Below the pieces are notes generated by a model that had not been told where the DNA came from, searched no databases, and saw nothing but the letters and a program-made list of their open reading frames with translations. Shown here piece by piece: positions 34,601 to 40,946 of a stretch of DNA of 64,000 nt (within the stretch, counting starts at the first letter, position 1; each line of letters begins with the position of its first letter). The translations under genes were made by a program, and so were the position numbers. The DNA is from Sweltsa coloradensis (taxonomy: Eukaryota > Arthropoda > Insecta > Plecoptera > Chloroperlidae), in contig JAMZAV010001822.1 in NCBI GenBank assembly GCA_024449915.1, positions 1 to 64,000 on the forward strand. The letters are read 5' to 3'.

Positions 34601-34991
34601 CAATCAATGCCATGCAATTCGAGGTGATATGCCAAGGTATTGAGCTACCTGTTTGATAGTGACTAGATGTGAAAAAGCGTGTTCTTTTCTTAACATACTG
34701 TGTTTACAGGATTACCATTGGTGGTGGCGTAGTTTGCTGGTTTCTGGTGGCTCGGCCGTTTATGTCTTGGCCTATTCCGTCTTCTATTTTGCAACAAAGC
34801 TGGAGATCACCGAACTAATCCCAACGTTACTCTACTTCGGCTACACGTTTGTCATGGTACTAACGTTCTGGCTGCTTACCCGTATCCGTCGCTTCTTGCA
34901 GCGTACGCTTTCAATACCGCAAGATACACGGAGCCGTCAGATAGACTGGTGTGCTCACAACTACTTTCCAAGAGACTTGCGACTGCTGTGA
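7336..34991 (+). CDS. TM9SF4: TM9SF4, transmembrane 9 superfamily member 4 (3' two-thirds; six exons)
   Basis: Six exons encode the end of the lumenal domain and the nine-pass membrane domain of a TM9SF/EMP70 protein. The family acts in the Golgi and endosomes, in membrane-protein trafficking; TM9SF4 specifically is linked to phagocytosis, adhesion and V-ATPase assembly. TM9SF4-type hallmarks in order: [96 protein letters not shown] and [17 protein letters not shown]. These distinguish it from TM9SF1, 2 and 3. All five introns have GT-AG borders and phases that restore the frame. Human TM9SF4 is about 642 residues; exons for the signal peptide and most of the lumenal domain are not seen and presumably lie upstream. 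Exons 3 and 6 carry single-base indels, more likely consensus errors than inactivation because the other exons are intact. Confidence 0.92.
7614..8362 (+). other. TM9SF4 intron, AT-rich, with a short dispersed repeat
   Basis: A T/A-rich stretch follows the donor. At 7748-7850 CCGTATTTACACGCATATAAGC introduces a segment related to 33525-33660 (CGCGTATTTACTCAACTATAGGCCGC), so it is a dispersed repeat. Small open frames on both strands at 7928-8472 have no recognisable domain and overlap the next exon. Confidence 0.5.
8363..8566 (+). CDS. TM9SF4: TM9SF4 visible exon 2
   Basis: Acceptor GTGTTCCAG ends at 8362; donor ATCT|GTGAGT follows 8566. The exon completes the split Gly codon (G|GC), encodes [18 protein letters not shown] and the cytosolic [15 protein letters not shown] loop, and enters the second transmembrane segment. 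The frame is open. Confidence 0.92.
8594..9008 (+). repeat. SINE-like retroposon with (AATC)n tail
   Basis: The body contains TTAGAGCAGATGGAGGGTTCG, a plausible Pol III box region, a central block CCTTTCGGATAGGACGTTAA of a kind common in invertebrate SINEs, and a 3' tail AATCAATCAATCAATCAAC at 8988-9006. It lies in intron 2 of TM9SF4 in gene orientation. No flanking duplication was identified. Exact SINE class uncertain. Confidence 0.6.
9009..9414. other. Intron sequence, no feature seen
   Basis: Unremarkable intronic DNA. Positions 9407-9414 (GTTTTTAG) are the left TSD of the following hAT element. Words such as GATTCAATGATTTTTCCTTCAATGG near 9174 recur inverted near 14940-14990, hinting at an older inverted-repeat element into which the hAT inserted. 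Confidence 0.5.
9745..10346 (+). CDS. hAT transposase exon 1: Arg-Pro-rich N-terminus and BED zinc finger
   Basis: This exon begins the transposase that cuts and reinserts the element. The chosen ATG starts an acidic stretch (residues 12-32), a Pro/Arg-rich stretch (37-58) written largely by CCTAGG/AGGCCT repeats, then a BED zinc finger at about 97-140: aromatic GIWNYF, C113-x2-C116, and H133-x4-H138 in [12 protein letters not shown] fingers in hAT transposases bind element ends. The donor AAG|GTAGGT follows 10346 and splits an Arg codon completed by exon 2. An overlapping frame (9332-9937) crosses the element end and is not considered real. An upstream in-frame start cannot be excluded. Confidence 0.85.
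10347..10987 (+). other. Transposase intron 1, saturated with TAGGCC/CCTAGG words
   Basis: GT at 10347 and TTTTTTCTGTTGCAG at the 3' end give a standard intron that joins the flanking exons in frame. Most of its length consists of overlapping TAGGCC, CCTAGG and GCCTAG words. It also holds a small inverted-repeat insertion (10455-10561). Confidence 0.8.
10455..10561. repeat. Short palindromic MITE-like hairpin with G-tract/C-tract ends
   Basis: The left arm, a run of G then CGGCGAAGCGCGTATGTTTTT, pairs with the right arm GAAACATACGCGGCTTCCCCCC across an AT-rich loop of about 45 bp (ATAATTATAAATTATTATTA). No TSD could be defined. Confidence 0.6.
10988..12162 (+). CDS. hAT transposase exon 2: RNase H-like catalytic domain
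   Basis: Continues the frame from exon 1 (Arg codon AG|A). Recognisable hAT blocks: [19 protein letters not shown] (first catalytic Asp region), [15 protein letters not shown] (second catalytic Asp region), [26 protein letters not shown] (RW motif), then [10 protein letters not shown]. Around 11345-11390 the frame is broken by two compensating single-base changes: the upstream frame stops at 11352-11354 and the correct frame resumes by about 11400. Donor CTAG|GTATGT follows 12162. The breaks could be consensus error or mutation; conserved blocks on both sides indicate otherwise recent function. Confidence 0.85.
12252..12610 (+). CDS. hAT transposase exon 3: C-terminal dimerisation (hATC) domain
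   Basis: The acceptor TTTGTTCTCAG ends at 12251; an 89-bp intron joins the frame through a Val codon (G|TA). The exon encodes the hATC dimerisation domain: [34 protein letters not shown] and the terminal [11 protein letters not shown], ending at TAG (12608-12610). With exons 1 and 2 this gives about 710 residues, within the usual range for ZBED/Ac-type hAT transposases. SERQFSAAG is the family signature for multimer contacts. Confidence 0.9.
12779..14360 (+). repeat. Segment with six GATACGTGAGTTACC-type repeats inside the hAT element
   Basis: Copies of (G)ATACGTGAGTTAC(C), exact or with one change, lie near 13058, 13221, 13944, 13968, 14152 and 14333, irregularly spaced, all in the same orientation. 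The segment is bordered by TGATTCCAC near 12780 and CATGGAATCACCCC near 14345, which are partly inverted, so it could be a second element nested in the hAT transposon. No TSD is convincing. Confidence 0.6.
13226..13468 (+). CDS. Small basic coiled-coil-like reading frame within the repeat segment
   Basis: The frame encodes an unidentified Lys/Glu-rich stretch ([20 protein letters not shown], then [17 protein letters not shown]) that looks like a basic, helical region. Coding-like composition continues beyond the stop in another frame ([14 protein letters not shown], then [18 protein letters not shown] to about 13640), separated by a poly-A run at 13469-13477, so the frame is probably broken there. 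It may be the relic of a second transposon protein. No enzyme motif is visible and I cannot assign a family. Confidence 0.35.
   Translation: MSYQALKYYENSFLHTVSNNIICYQIENSIDPVEKQKMYRERKKEEGKHEEMKANHVNTMRNSREKADLKLKKLPVSNSV
14804..15173 (+). other. TM9SF4 intron sequence between two hAT-like elements
   Basis: No exon or RNA gene. 14930-15010 is partly the inverse of 9120-9240. Positions 15166-15173 (GTAACAAA) are the left TSD of the next element. Confidence 0.5.
15174..16450. mobile_element. hAT-like non-autonomous element (ends TAGGGCTGTGCGA / GCACAGCCCTA)
   Basis: A perfect 8-bp duplication GTAACAAA flanks it (15166-15173 and 16451-16458). The left subterminal zone repeats GAGTC/GATTC words. 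A second TAGGGCTGTGCGAGC end with GCCGAGC repeats occurs internally at 15846, so it may be a composite of two related elements or contain a truncated insertion. No transposase is encoded. Confidence 0.85.
16459..16638 (+). other. Intron end before TM9SF4 exon 3
   Basis: Ordinary intron with the acceptor tract TTTTCATGCTTTCAG ending at 16638. Confidence 0.6.
16639..16794 (+). CDS. TM9SF4: TM9SF4 visible exon 3 (two apparent single-base deletions)
   Basis: The exon starts by completing a split Phe codon and reads [12 protein letters not shown], then the frame is lost near 16675 and regained as [18 protein letters not shown], then lost again near 16734 and regained as [19 protein letters not shown]. 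Both slips behave like a missing base (one within a GGT/TTC context, one in a T run). Donor TTTCTG|GTCAGT follows 16794, in phase 0. The region is the cytosolic loop and transmembrane segments 2-3 of the family. Either the consensus lacks two bases or the allele is damaged; intact flanking exons favour the former. Confidence 0.85.
17175..19042 (+). mobile_element. Internally deleted copy of the 5.4-kb hAT family
   Basis: Ends TAGGGATGTGCGAGTACTCG and the complement of CTACTCGCACACCCCTA are flanked by a perfect TSD TTCTTGTA (17167-17174 and 19043-19050), confirmed by the empty site in unit B. The left about 300 bp and right about 400 bp correspond to the autonomous element (shared CAACAGGTAGCGCT, GACTGTCATTT, CTGAAATCATTAAATGAGTA). 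The transposase region is gone apart from TAGGCC-rich intron-like stretches at 17610-18090. An isolated GCACAGCCCTA end at 18268-18278 suggests another partial insertion. Confidence 0.9.
18394..18615. mobile_element. 222-bp foldback MITE nested in the deleted hAT copy
   Basis: Near-perfect arms GGTAAACCTGTAGCAGAGCG and its complement are flanked by the direct repeat AAATTTTT (18386-18393 and 18616-18623). The arms pair over nearly the full length. The interior TAGCGACGTTAAAGGTTTT recurs around 57414-57475. The corresponding place in the autonomous element (about 14363-14380) has no insertion. Confidence 0.9.
19261..19963. mobile_element. hAT-like element with three GGTGGAGGTGCCGGGT motifs (copy 1)
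   Basis: Ends TAGAGATAAGCAAAAATGG and CCATTTTTGCACATCTCTA are inverted. It is homologous, in the opposite orientation, to 62303-62992. Three copies of ACCCGGC(A/G)CCTCCACCA lie near 19529, 19664 and 19716. No transposase. It has no TSD because it sits at the junction of a tandem duplication. Confidence 0.8.
20229..20458 (+). other. Intron sequence upstream of the LTR element
   Basis: No feature seen except the 4-bp TSD GGTT at 20455-20458. Confidence 0.5.
20459..20704 (+). repeat. 5' LTR (246 bp)
   Basis: Begins TGTAGTGACC and ends TTCCACA, with TG...CA termini. CAATAAATG near 20650 is a plausible polyadenylation signal. Confidence 0.92.
20706..20723 (+). promoter_or_regulatory. Primer binding site
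   Basis: TGGTGACCCCGACGTGAT lies one base after the 5' LTR; TGG complements a tRNA CCA end. The tRNA species was not determined. Confidence 0.75.
20865..21650 (+). pseudogene. LTR retrotransposon gag (frame-broken)
   Basis: From the ATG at 20865 the product starts with the typical gypsy gag opening (PPF...[18 protein letters not shown]). The frame is lost after about 21015 and gag-like sequence continues in other frames ([13 protein letters not shown] near 21200, then [15 protein letters not shown] from 21347). A Cys/His-containing nucleocapsid-like segment ([18 protein letters not shown]) ends near 21617. At least two frame changes separate these parts. Gag forms the cytoplasmic particle that packages element RNA. 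The close LTR identity suggests that some breaks are consensus indels. Confidence 0.85.
21657..24869 (+). pseudogene. LTR retrotransposon pol: protease, RT, RNase H, integrase (frame-broken)
   Basis: Domains in order: aspartic protease with [13 protein letters not shown] near 21716; reverse transcriptase from about 22100 with the catalytic YIDDIL near 22614 and the downstream [10 protein letters not shown] near 22863; RNase H with [13 protein letters not shown] near 23073 and YTDHKPL near 23270; integrase with the N-terminal HSLSHPG zinc-binding start near 23639, first Asp in HIDLV near 23836, second in [10 protein letters not shown] near 24010, and Glu in [11 protein letters not shown] near 24114; then a GPY-type module (YDGPYEII near 24472). 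The stop at 24867-24869 overlaps the 3' LTR start. Frame changes or stops occur near 21975, 22496, 22750, 22973, 23240, 23740, 23860 and 24165, so no full polyprotein can be read. Confidence 0.88.
24850..24864 (+). promoter_or_regulatory. Polypurine tract
   Basis: TGGAGGGGGGGTCC directly precedes the 3' LTR; this is the plus-strand primer of reverse transcription. Confidence 0.8.
24865..25101 (+). repeat. 3' LTR (237 bp)
   Basis: Matches the 5' LTR except for a missing 9-bp TTTATCTAC block near its start and a few bases near the end (CTTACTCGA against TCTACTCAA). Confidence 0.92.
25106..25848 (+). other. TM9SF4 intron 3, 3' part
   Basis: No gene or element recognised between the LTR element and exon 4. 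The acceptor is TTTGTGTGTTCAG at 25836-25848. Confidence 0.6.
25849..26108 (+). CDS. TM9SF4: TM9SF4 visible exon 4
   Basis: The fully open 260-bp exon encodes [31 protein letters not shown], the [19 protein letters not shown] membrane segment and [19 protein letters not shown]. It starts in phase 0 after CAG and ends CTATG|GTAAGT, leaving TG to be completed as Cys by exon 5. This intact copy is the one expected in mRNA; the noisy second copy at 29659-29914 is frame-broken. Confidence 0.93.
26156..27259. mobile_element. hAT-like element with CCGAACCG subterminal repeats
   Basis: A perfect TSD GTCATCTT (26148-26155, 27260-27267) encloses inverted ends TAGGGGTGTGCGGATAAC and GATTCGCACATCCCTA. 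Subterminal zones consist of GGTTCGGAT/ATCCGAACCG words (26186-26215, 27166-27235). The middle is rich in CCTAGG/TAGGCC words. No transposase. It inserted into the intron next to, or within, an old LINE fragment. Confidence 0.92.
27268..27781 (-). pseudogene. LINE fragment: RNase H-domain C-terminus
   Basis: On the minus strand a frame encodes a recognisable non-LTR retrotransposon RNase H end: [20 protein letters not shown] followed by [13 protein letters not shown] and a WKEES-type tail. The block around 27440-27480 continues in another frame with the [14 protein letters not shown] motif common after this domain. Only the 3' end of an ORF2 is present. The 5' side is interrupted at 27781 by insertion of a hAT copy; a short continuation appears at about 32599-32692. 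Decayed; no function expected. Confidence 0.75.
27782..28650 (+). mobile_element. Left part of a non-autonomous hAT copy (same family as the 5.4-kb element)
   Basis: Starts TAGGGGTGTGCAAGTACTCG with CGAGT subterminal repeats (27800-27880), preceded by GAGTTTAC (27774-27781). Its only right end is at 32598, after the second duplication copy. The stretch includes TAGGCC-rich DNA and a hairpin TCGATAAAGAAGG/TTCTTCTTTATCGA near 28376-28404. Confidence 0.75.
28682..28918 (+). repeat. Second, noisy copy of the 3' LTR
   Basis: Starts TGTAGTGAACTACTTTATCTACTA and ends near ATTCCACA. It retains the TTTATCTAC block missing from the 3' LTR at 24865, but otherwise shows 3'-LTR-specific bases. Confidence 0.8.
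29659..29914 (+). pseudogene. TM9SF4: Frame-broken second copy of TM9SF4 exon 4
   Basis: Splice borders are kept (TTGTTCAG before, CTATG|GTAAGT after), but the 256 bp hold numerous indels against the 260-bp exon at 25849, so only fragments such as LLNFFIWGK are readable in one frame. If included in mRNA it would disrupt the protein. Most likely an assembly artefact. Confidence 0.85.
29961..31053. mobile_element. Second, noisy copy of the CCGAACCG hAT-like element
   Basis: Same TSD GTCATCTT on the left and GTCATCT(-)G on the right; the internal sequence parallels 26156-27259 with indels. Confidence 0.88.
31062..31559 (-). pseudogene. Second, noisy copy of the LINE RNase H fragment
   Basis: Corresponds to 27268-27781; the reading frame is shattered by indels, with only short peptides such as KMGQQERTN left. 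Confidence 0.8.
31560..32598 (+). mobile_element. Non-autonomous hAT copy (complete version, CGAGT family)
   Basis: The left end TAGGGTGTGGCGAGTACTCG (noisy) and right end CTACTCGACACCCTA with subterminal CTCGACTCGATACTCGAG (32529 on) enclose about 1.04 kb. Flanks GAGTTTAA and GAGTTACA agree with a TSD GAGTTTAC once indels are allowed. The region from about 32437 to 32598 has no counterpart in duplication copy 1. Confidence 0.75.
32693..33425. repeat. 733-bp palindrome with hammerhead-like core in both arms
   Basis: Arms of about 220 bp: ATGTGAGAAACATGTAGAGA at 32693 pairs with TCTCTACATGTTTCTCACAT ending at 33425. Both arms contain a block readable as CTGAGGACGGTCACGTAGAC-GAAA (minus strand, near 32803-32830) or CTGCAGGAAGGTCACGTAGA-CCGAAAC (plus strand, near 33284-33312). 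Such blocks occur in repeats with Penelope-like or ribozyme-bearing ends. The centre is G/C-tract-rich. No protein is encoded. Confidence 0.7.
33426..33878 (+). other. TM9SF4 intron 4, 3' part, with a short dispersed repeat
   Basis: 33525-33660 (CGCGTATTTACTCAACTATA then GGCCGCCATTG) is related to 7748-7850. The intron ends with GTGATATTCCAG at 33878. Confidence 0.55.
33879..34062 (+). CDS. TM9SF4: TM9SF4 visible exon 5
   Basis: Open 184-bp exon. Its first base completes the Cys codon split by intron 4; it then encodes [39 protein letters not shown] and [18 protein letters not shown], spanning two or three membrane segments, and ends GAG|GTAAGT in phase 0. VMVYFQLC is diagnostic for TM9SF4 within the family. 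Confidence 0.93.
34230..34596. mobile_element. 367-bp hAT-like MITE, relative of the element at 6242
   Basis: A perfect TSD GTCTCAAT (34222-34229, 34597-34604) flanks ends TAGTGATGACATCGGGTACC and GATGTCATCACTA. The left subterminal zone has the same GGAAACCGGTTCCGAACCG layout as the copy at 6242. Confidence 0.9.
34710..34991 (+). CDS. TM9SF4: TM9SF4 last exon (3' end frame-shifted)
   Basis: The acceptor CTGTGTTTACAG ends at 34709. The exon opens [40 protein letters not shown] and [17 protein letters not shown], as expected for the last membrane segments. After 34880 the sequence resembles the family ending (GTIGF-AAY-F-RKIYGAVKID) only with several single-base gaps, so the literal frame runs to a TGA at 34989. 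The true stop is probably near 34962. Family members end in a KxD/E motif that binds COPI; here it is only suggested by bases near 34953-34962. Confidence 0.88.
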   Translation, partial: DYHWWWRSLLVSGGSAVYVLAYSVFYFATKLEITELIPTLLYFGYTFVMVLTFWLLTRIRRFLQRTLSIPQDTRSRQIDWCAHNYFPRDLRLL

Positions 34992-35927
34992 ACCTACCGC
35001 AATTCGGTAATACGAAATGCGCACGCAGTTCAGGATTTCGAATTCATGAGTGGGTATGATAAGCCGTCATGGATTCATTGTCCCCGGTACTCTTATGCTA
35101 TAATGGCCACAACTTAAATCTTTTAATGTAAATTCATCGATCTTATGACTTGGTTTGTTATCCTAGCAAGCCAGTTTGCCCAGATAAGTGCCATACTTAA
35201 TATGTTAAGATGTGACTGAATTTCAGCTTAGACAACGAGTGAGCAACGAGTAAAAGGTAGGGGTGGTGCCACAGAAGATTTCACGTGAGGAGGATAGAAT
35301 TTTTCAAGTGAATAAATTGAAAGAATATAAGCCTGTTTAATTCTTCAAGTGAGGCAATTTTATTGCAACTAATTAATTAAAACGATCGCTCAATGATTCT
35401 AATTTGATTTTTAGAATTTAGTGGATTCCGCATCAATGATGCCTGCTTTATATGAATGCGCCTCATATTAGTCACCAGACAGGCTGCGATATAGCACACT
35501 TTGTGCTACCGTTGGCCTACGCAGGAATAGGCGCGTAAGCAGGTTTCCTGTGTTAAGGTTACTTATTTACAAATTTCTGTTCGAACGGGAAAGAAGTAGG
35601 CTAATGCGAGCAAACAAGAAATGGATTTTCCCTATCCATCTCTGTAAATTTTAGGATCCCGCACACCTGTCTAGTTTTGCAAGGCAGTTTTGCATTGTCA
35701 AACCATACAAGACTGGGAAAGCAGTCTGAGTAGGTGCAGCCATTACAATAGCTTTTTTCATGTTTGTGGCACATTTGTAATACCTAATTAGGTTCCTCCA
35801 GGTTGTCACATGAATTAACCTGACCCTTGTGACAAATAGCTTTTTTACGAGATACCACAACTCAATAAAATATTCATTCCTAAGAATTTTATTAAGAACT
35901 TTATATTTCTTCAGTCCAGTATAATTA
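34992..35927. other. TM9SF4 3' UTR and downstream DNA
   Basis: No element boundary or conserved frame is recognised. The minus-strand open frame at 35651-35860 shows no domain. Confidence 0.5.
35311..35316 (+). promoter_or_regulatory. Possible TM9SF4 polyadenylation signal
   Basis: AATAAA about 350 bp downstream of the probable stop codon. Other A/T-rich candidates exist; no cDNA evidence. Confidence 0.3.
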
Positions 35928-36107
35928 CAGTCGAAGCTCTCTACAACAAACTTGACAGAATGGATTTTTACTTTGTTAAAAGAACTTTGTACAACAGTTT
36001 ACTTTACTGTAATTTTTTTTAACAAGCTTAAAATTTGTTTTTTAAATCCAGAAAAAAAAAAAAAAAGAAACTTTGTTTAAGAGAGTTCTTTATAGTGGGC
36101 TCGACTG
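35928..36107. mobile_element. 180-bp pogo/Tigger-like MITE
   Basis: Ends CAGTCGAAGCTCTCTACAA and the complement of TATAGTGGGCTCGACTG are flanked by TA on both sides (35926-35927, 36108-36109), matching the CAGTCGA-type termini and TA target of pogo-like elements. Confidence 0.75.
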
Positions 36108-36109
36108 TA

Positions 36110-37447
36110 ATCCAACGATGCAAAGACGATCCGATAGCCCGCTTTTGCAGTGTTTTGTTAGTTTGCCGATGTTGCCACAAGCAGCGCTGTAGCATATTAT
36201 AGCCACAAAGATCGTAAAGCAAGCTACATTTTCAGTAGGCCTTGTATAATCTACGTGGTTTGATCTGCAAACTAGTCTAGGCCTCCACAGCTGCTTGGCT
36301 TTGGAAAAGGACTTTTATTTGATGTTTGTGTTTCTTTCAGTATTTAGTTTTTCTTTTGTTTTTACGCAACTTCTACATCAATTGTTATTTATCAAACACA
36401 GATAAACAATCACTAATTATGTCACGGTCGCACCACTACTCATGTACTTTGCCACTATGTTGTGTTAAAAAAGAGACTGTAATCCAAAGGCCTGGCTTTT
36501 CTCGATTTTTTGTAGCTACAGTGCTGCTTATGAATCAATCTGCAACTAAAATAGTTTTAGTTTTTATCTTTATCCGCTAGATACCTTTGTGTTTCCTTTG
36601 CATCGCAATATCCAAATGTTGTTTAGTATAATTTGCCAACATACTAACAATCTTCTTGATATAACTAAGTCTTATGTTAGGGATGGGAAAAGCGTTGAAT
36701 TTCCACACTTTAACACCTTGAATTTTCGGCGTTTAAATGTTTTAGCTTTTAAAAAATAAATAAAATAATTAGGTAGGCGGAGGCCTAGGTTTTGCACCAA
36801 AAGTAGTAATTTTGTACTTTTTACGACCGGCTGACCCAATAATTAACAACGGTTTTATTCGCACACTCGCATTTCATGACCCGGCACTTCCCACGTGTAA
36901 CAGACAAGATGCCCTATATACGTCCTGGGCCCGCACCTCCCCAAAATTAAATTATCGTCTAATTTGTTGGCTGTATTTGTATAGGTTTCCGAAAATAATA
37001 ACAAACTTACATTGCATTCATTTTCAGGTTTTTCCCCTACCATCACGCTTTAATACACTTAAACGTTTAAAGGTTTAAACTCTACAATCGCATTAAACGA
37101 CATCATCCCTATATATTATTGATTTAATCTCTTGTGTTGTTATCATTTATCAACTCGTGACATGCCGCATCGCATAGCTACGAAGTGTTGTGAGCGGCCA
37201 GTGTCCCAGTTTTTGGTCTAGGCCTACTTAGTTTTAGTGTCGAGTGTCAATACAATGGCTAAAAATTAGTTAGGCCTGCAAGTGCATTACTTTTTTTGAT
37301 CATTATGTAGTGATTCTTATGTTATTTTATTATTAATTTCATGTATCATACATACTTTCCATAACAGGAAGAATAGGCTAGTTAAACAATTGCGATAGCT
37401 GATTTGCAAAATCACCAGCGCGCCTCTATATGCGCCCGACAGCATCA
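36110..37447. other. Intergenic DNA with a possible decayed element at 36678-37111
   Basis: 36678 (TAGGGATGGGAAAAG) and 37111 (CATCATCCCTA) could be inverted ends, and 36880-36945 has two ACCCGGCACTTCC/CCCGCACCTCCCC words like the GGTGGAGGTGCCGGGT motif of the element at 19261. No matching 8-bp TSD, so the boundary is uncertain. Otherwise nothing seen. Confidence 0.4.
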
Positions 37448-37582
37448 CAGGAAAAGGGCCTTTACACGCTAAATGCCATGCTCAGGTGTGTTGCGTACTG
37501 CGTTTTCCAGTACAGTCGGTGGACTCATCAGACCGCCACGTGCCAAGCTATGGCTTTTAGCGTGTTCAATGCCCTTTTCCAG
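37448..37582. repeat. 135-bp MITE-like inverted repeat
   Basis: CAGGAAAAGGGCCTTTACAC pairs with the arm GTGTTCAATGCCCTTTTCCAG; the pairing continues through CGCTAAATGCCATGC / GCTATGGCTTTTAGCG. No TSD identified. Confidence 0.7.
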
Positions 37583-40489
37583 TATGCTTTGGCACAAGCG
37601 CGCATGGGCCGTTAATTCTGAAATGATCTATTGTCAGAAAAAGCCGATTTCTTTGGCTGTTTTTCTATTCCTTATTTAGCATTGATCAATTCTGTTTACC
37701 CGTGTAAGTAGTAACAGTAGTATATATAGATACATAGATACATATCTGTGCAGCATTCTTCCTAATGTTATGTTAGAGCATATGTGCATTTTCTTTTAAT
37801 ACTCATGTTTGAGTAAATGCATACTTGGCTAGCACAAAACTTTCCAATGGTATCATGTCTACTCAACATTTTAGTTTTCATGCATGTTTTTGTAGTTCAT
37901 ACTGTTGGGCATGGTCGTACGACTGAAACTATGATGCTTGACATTGATGTTTGTAAATTGCCTTCATTCCACACTCGTCCAATCACTCAGCTCCAGTAAC
38001 ATAGCTTCATGTATTAATGGGGGGGGGGGTAAAGCACGAAACACTGGCACTTTTAGAACCTTGCTTTCTGACAACTTCTTTTTAAAAGTACGTTCTTAAT
38101 TTGGCAACCAAAAATTTGTGAACTCATGGTATCAATTCCATTGATGTTTAAACTGGTACTACTAATTTTGCTAAACAAATACAATGTGGCTGAACCGCGG
38201 CGACCTGCAGGCTCGACCTTCTGTGCGTACTGAGTTCATTGTTTTGTGGCATAGTTTACTGATGCAATTTCTGACATAGCTTCGCTAACGCTTTTTCCAG
38301 TAGCCTGGATGGATGAGCATTTTTTGTGAACTGCGTTTTCCTGTCCTTCTGTTACAGTTTTGAGTCCGTCATTGTTAACAGTTTCATTTAGTAGGCTACG
38401 TGTTATTGTAAGACAAACAGCAAGCGTGAACCATTTCTACCCTCACAATGCGAGGTACCGGCTGCAATCAGAGAGAGACAAGACCGACACCGTTTGTCAT
38501 GCCAACCCGTGAGGGTGCGGGTGGCGGTCATATTAATCTCTCATTGTCCTAAAAGTCGTCGATTTATGAGACCTTATTTCTTGGATATACCAAAATCGGA
38601 ACATCTACTTAAGTAATTTTTAAACTTCCTGTAAAGTTTTCTTGCAAGACAAGACACGTATGTAACATGCCATATACCTTGCACGTGAAGTATATGATGA
38701 GGAACCTTGCTTGAAATGAATGTAAAAGGAGTTCGTAGATAGCCCTGTGGTCGCCCACAGTCTGTCGCTGCCTTTGACAGTCCGTAGTTGACTCTATGAT
38801 ACAAATATTACCAGACACTGTTCTGCAATTTTCCCATCAAGTTAAGTACAAAGTCTTACAAAATTCATACACATAGTTTCCTACCAGTTTATGAGATGAG
38901 GTTAAACCAATTTTGTTTGGGGGGGGGGGTATATAGCTCTATTTATTAACTTAAACTCCTTTTGACCATGTCCCTTCATAAATCTGGCCCAGTTATTACT
39001 TATTAGTGTATACAAAAATGTGTGATTTGCAATACTTTTCCTCAAAATCTTGAATTCAATCTTAGAAAGTGTGTATGCCGACTTTCTAGCATTCACATAT
39101 TTTTGGGGAGTAACCTACCTTACTAAATAAAGGGGGGGGGGTTAACCCTGTGAACAGTAGTAAGTAGACTTGATAATCCACTGTACTCAAACTTTTGATT
39201 TTTTCCATATGGGCACGTGAAGTGCTAAATTCATGTTGAGGTCTAGGCCATCATTGCGTAGTTTATATAATAATATCCACTCAATACTACAACAAACTGT
39301 ATCATCTCCATGCTTATGGTACTTTTACTGTTGGGAGCTGAAATATTCTAATTGTGATGTTTAACTTCTTGCATCTTAATCAACCTAATTTCACATAAAA
39401 AAAAAAAGTTTTGTACTATTATAAACTAATTTTAATGTTAATCTTGTCATAAGGGGGGTGCAATAACAATTAGCAAAACATATGTCTACTATATTTTTGA
39501 AATATCCTTAAAAAGAGGAGTACAATCTAAACCATGAGTATGTTTTGTAGGTAATAAATATAAGATCACAAACTGGTAAAGAAAAATTGTAAGGGAGCAA
39601 TTTTGCAGCTGCTAATGATGACAGTGCATTTTGTTGTTAAGATTTTTCAAAAACAAGTGTATCATCCATTGCAGCAAACATATGCTGTCTGTAGTGTACC
39701 GTAGGTACTTAGTTGTTCATGTTTGTTTGGTACGTCTTATTCTGTTTGTATTGATTGCTTCAATAGACGTTTATATTAATATTTTGAAAACAATTATTTT
39801 CTCCTTTTACTGTTCCTAATCAAAATATTATTTGAATTGGGTCTCTCCAAAATGTTTTCTGTTAATGATGACGTATCCTTGCCTGGCCTTTTGGGGTTGT
39901 GTCATTATTACCCCACGAGGAGAATGAACCACATGCCTTTTCACGTCCCTAGGCTGTCCATAACTTCTTGCGTCCCATGATCATGACCGTATTAAAATTA
40001 TGCTAATTTTTTATCTATACCTAAATAGTAGTCTACGGTACTATGTATGCCTATGTGTAGCGAAAATATCACTTAAGATTTTTAATGTGTAAGTCTTTCT
40101 CTGGTTCTGGACACAGTTTGTGAAAGCTTCACAACTGCTCTAATTCGTATCATCGAGCTCTAAACAACTTCCTTTGGAAGGAAAACAGTTTTTATTTTAA
40201 AGGAACTTTGCAAGATCAATATCAAATGTTCACTAGCCTGCCTGACAAGTCATGCACAGTGGATCCTAAGAATGTATCAAAGCTATTAAATTTAGCATAA
40301 TTTTAATTACTGTCGAGATACTTTTTTAGCTAAATTACGTTTTGCTAAATATTAGATTAACATTAAGAGTTTTTATCAAAACGACAAGGTCGAATATAAG
40401 ATTGGCACTGGTGTAACCAGGGCGGGTTATTGCTAAAAGCAAAATAACGACTGTTGGCAGATTACAAATCTATAAGATTAAACAAAGTT
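37583..40489. other. AT-rich intergenic DNA, no gene seen
   Basis: Contains several G-tracts (38021-38030, 38922-38930, 39131-39139) and short frames without recognisable domains on both strands. No exon with splice sites or RNA gene recognised. Confidence 0.5.
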
Positions 40490-40497
40490 TACATCGG

Positions 40498-40904
40498 CAT
40501 GGGCAATCTTTGACAGCCTCCGGCCAATTCAGGATTTTCTGTTAGGGAGCCGCCGGCCGGTGCTATTCCAATTTATTTGTTTGCATACTATTTTTGTTAG
40601 GTCTCTCCACGAATATAAATTTTAGTTGTATTATTTTGCAGTCATGCGTACAATTTTATTTTTTGGTACTTTTCATCCCCATCCATCCTACGTACAGGTT
40701 GCAAACAATGGCAAGCCACCAGGCTCCAAGGGTGTTTTTACGTACTGGCAATCTCATTTTTTATTTCTGCCTCCTTGTGCAAATTGACATTGATTATCGT
40801 TGTAATGCCAGCAAACAGTGTCCCTTTTAATGATATCTTAGAGACAGTCCCGCGGGCTGGATGAAAATGGTCCGCGTGCCGTAGGTTGCCCTGCCTGGTT
40901 TTTA
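40498..40904. mobile_element. hAT (Charlie-like) MITE
   Basis: GGCATGGGCAATCTTTGACA on the left and the complement of CACGCGGACC-type right end (GGCAGGGCAACCTACGGCAC) are typical of Charlie/ZBED-type hAT termini, which read GGGCAA-ACT-GCCCGCGG. Right-end words GCGGGCTGGATGAAAATGGT fit as well. No clean TSD. Confidence 0.5.
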
Positions 40905-40946
40905 CTCTTGTCCCCTTGGAAGGTTTTGCACTATGGGTTTTGTTTA

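Noticed and set aside
36678..37111. Complete hAT-like MITE
   Set aside because: Possible ends TAGGGATGGG/CATCCCTA exist, but flanking 8-mers do not match, so only noted as a possible relic.
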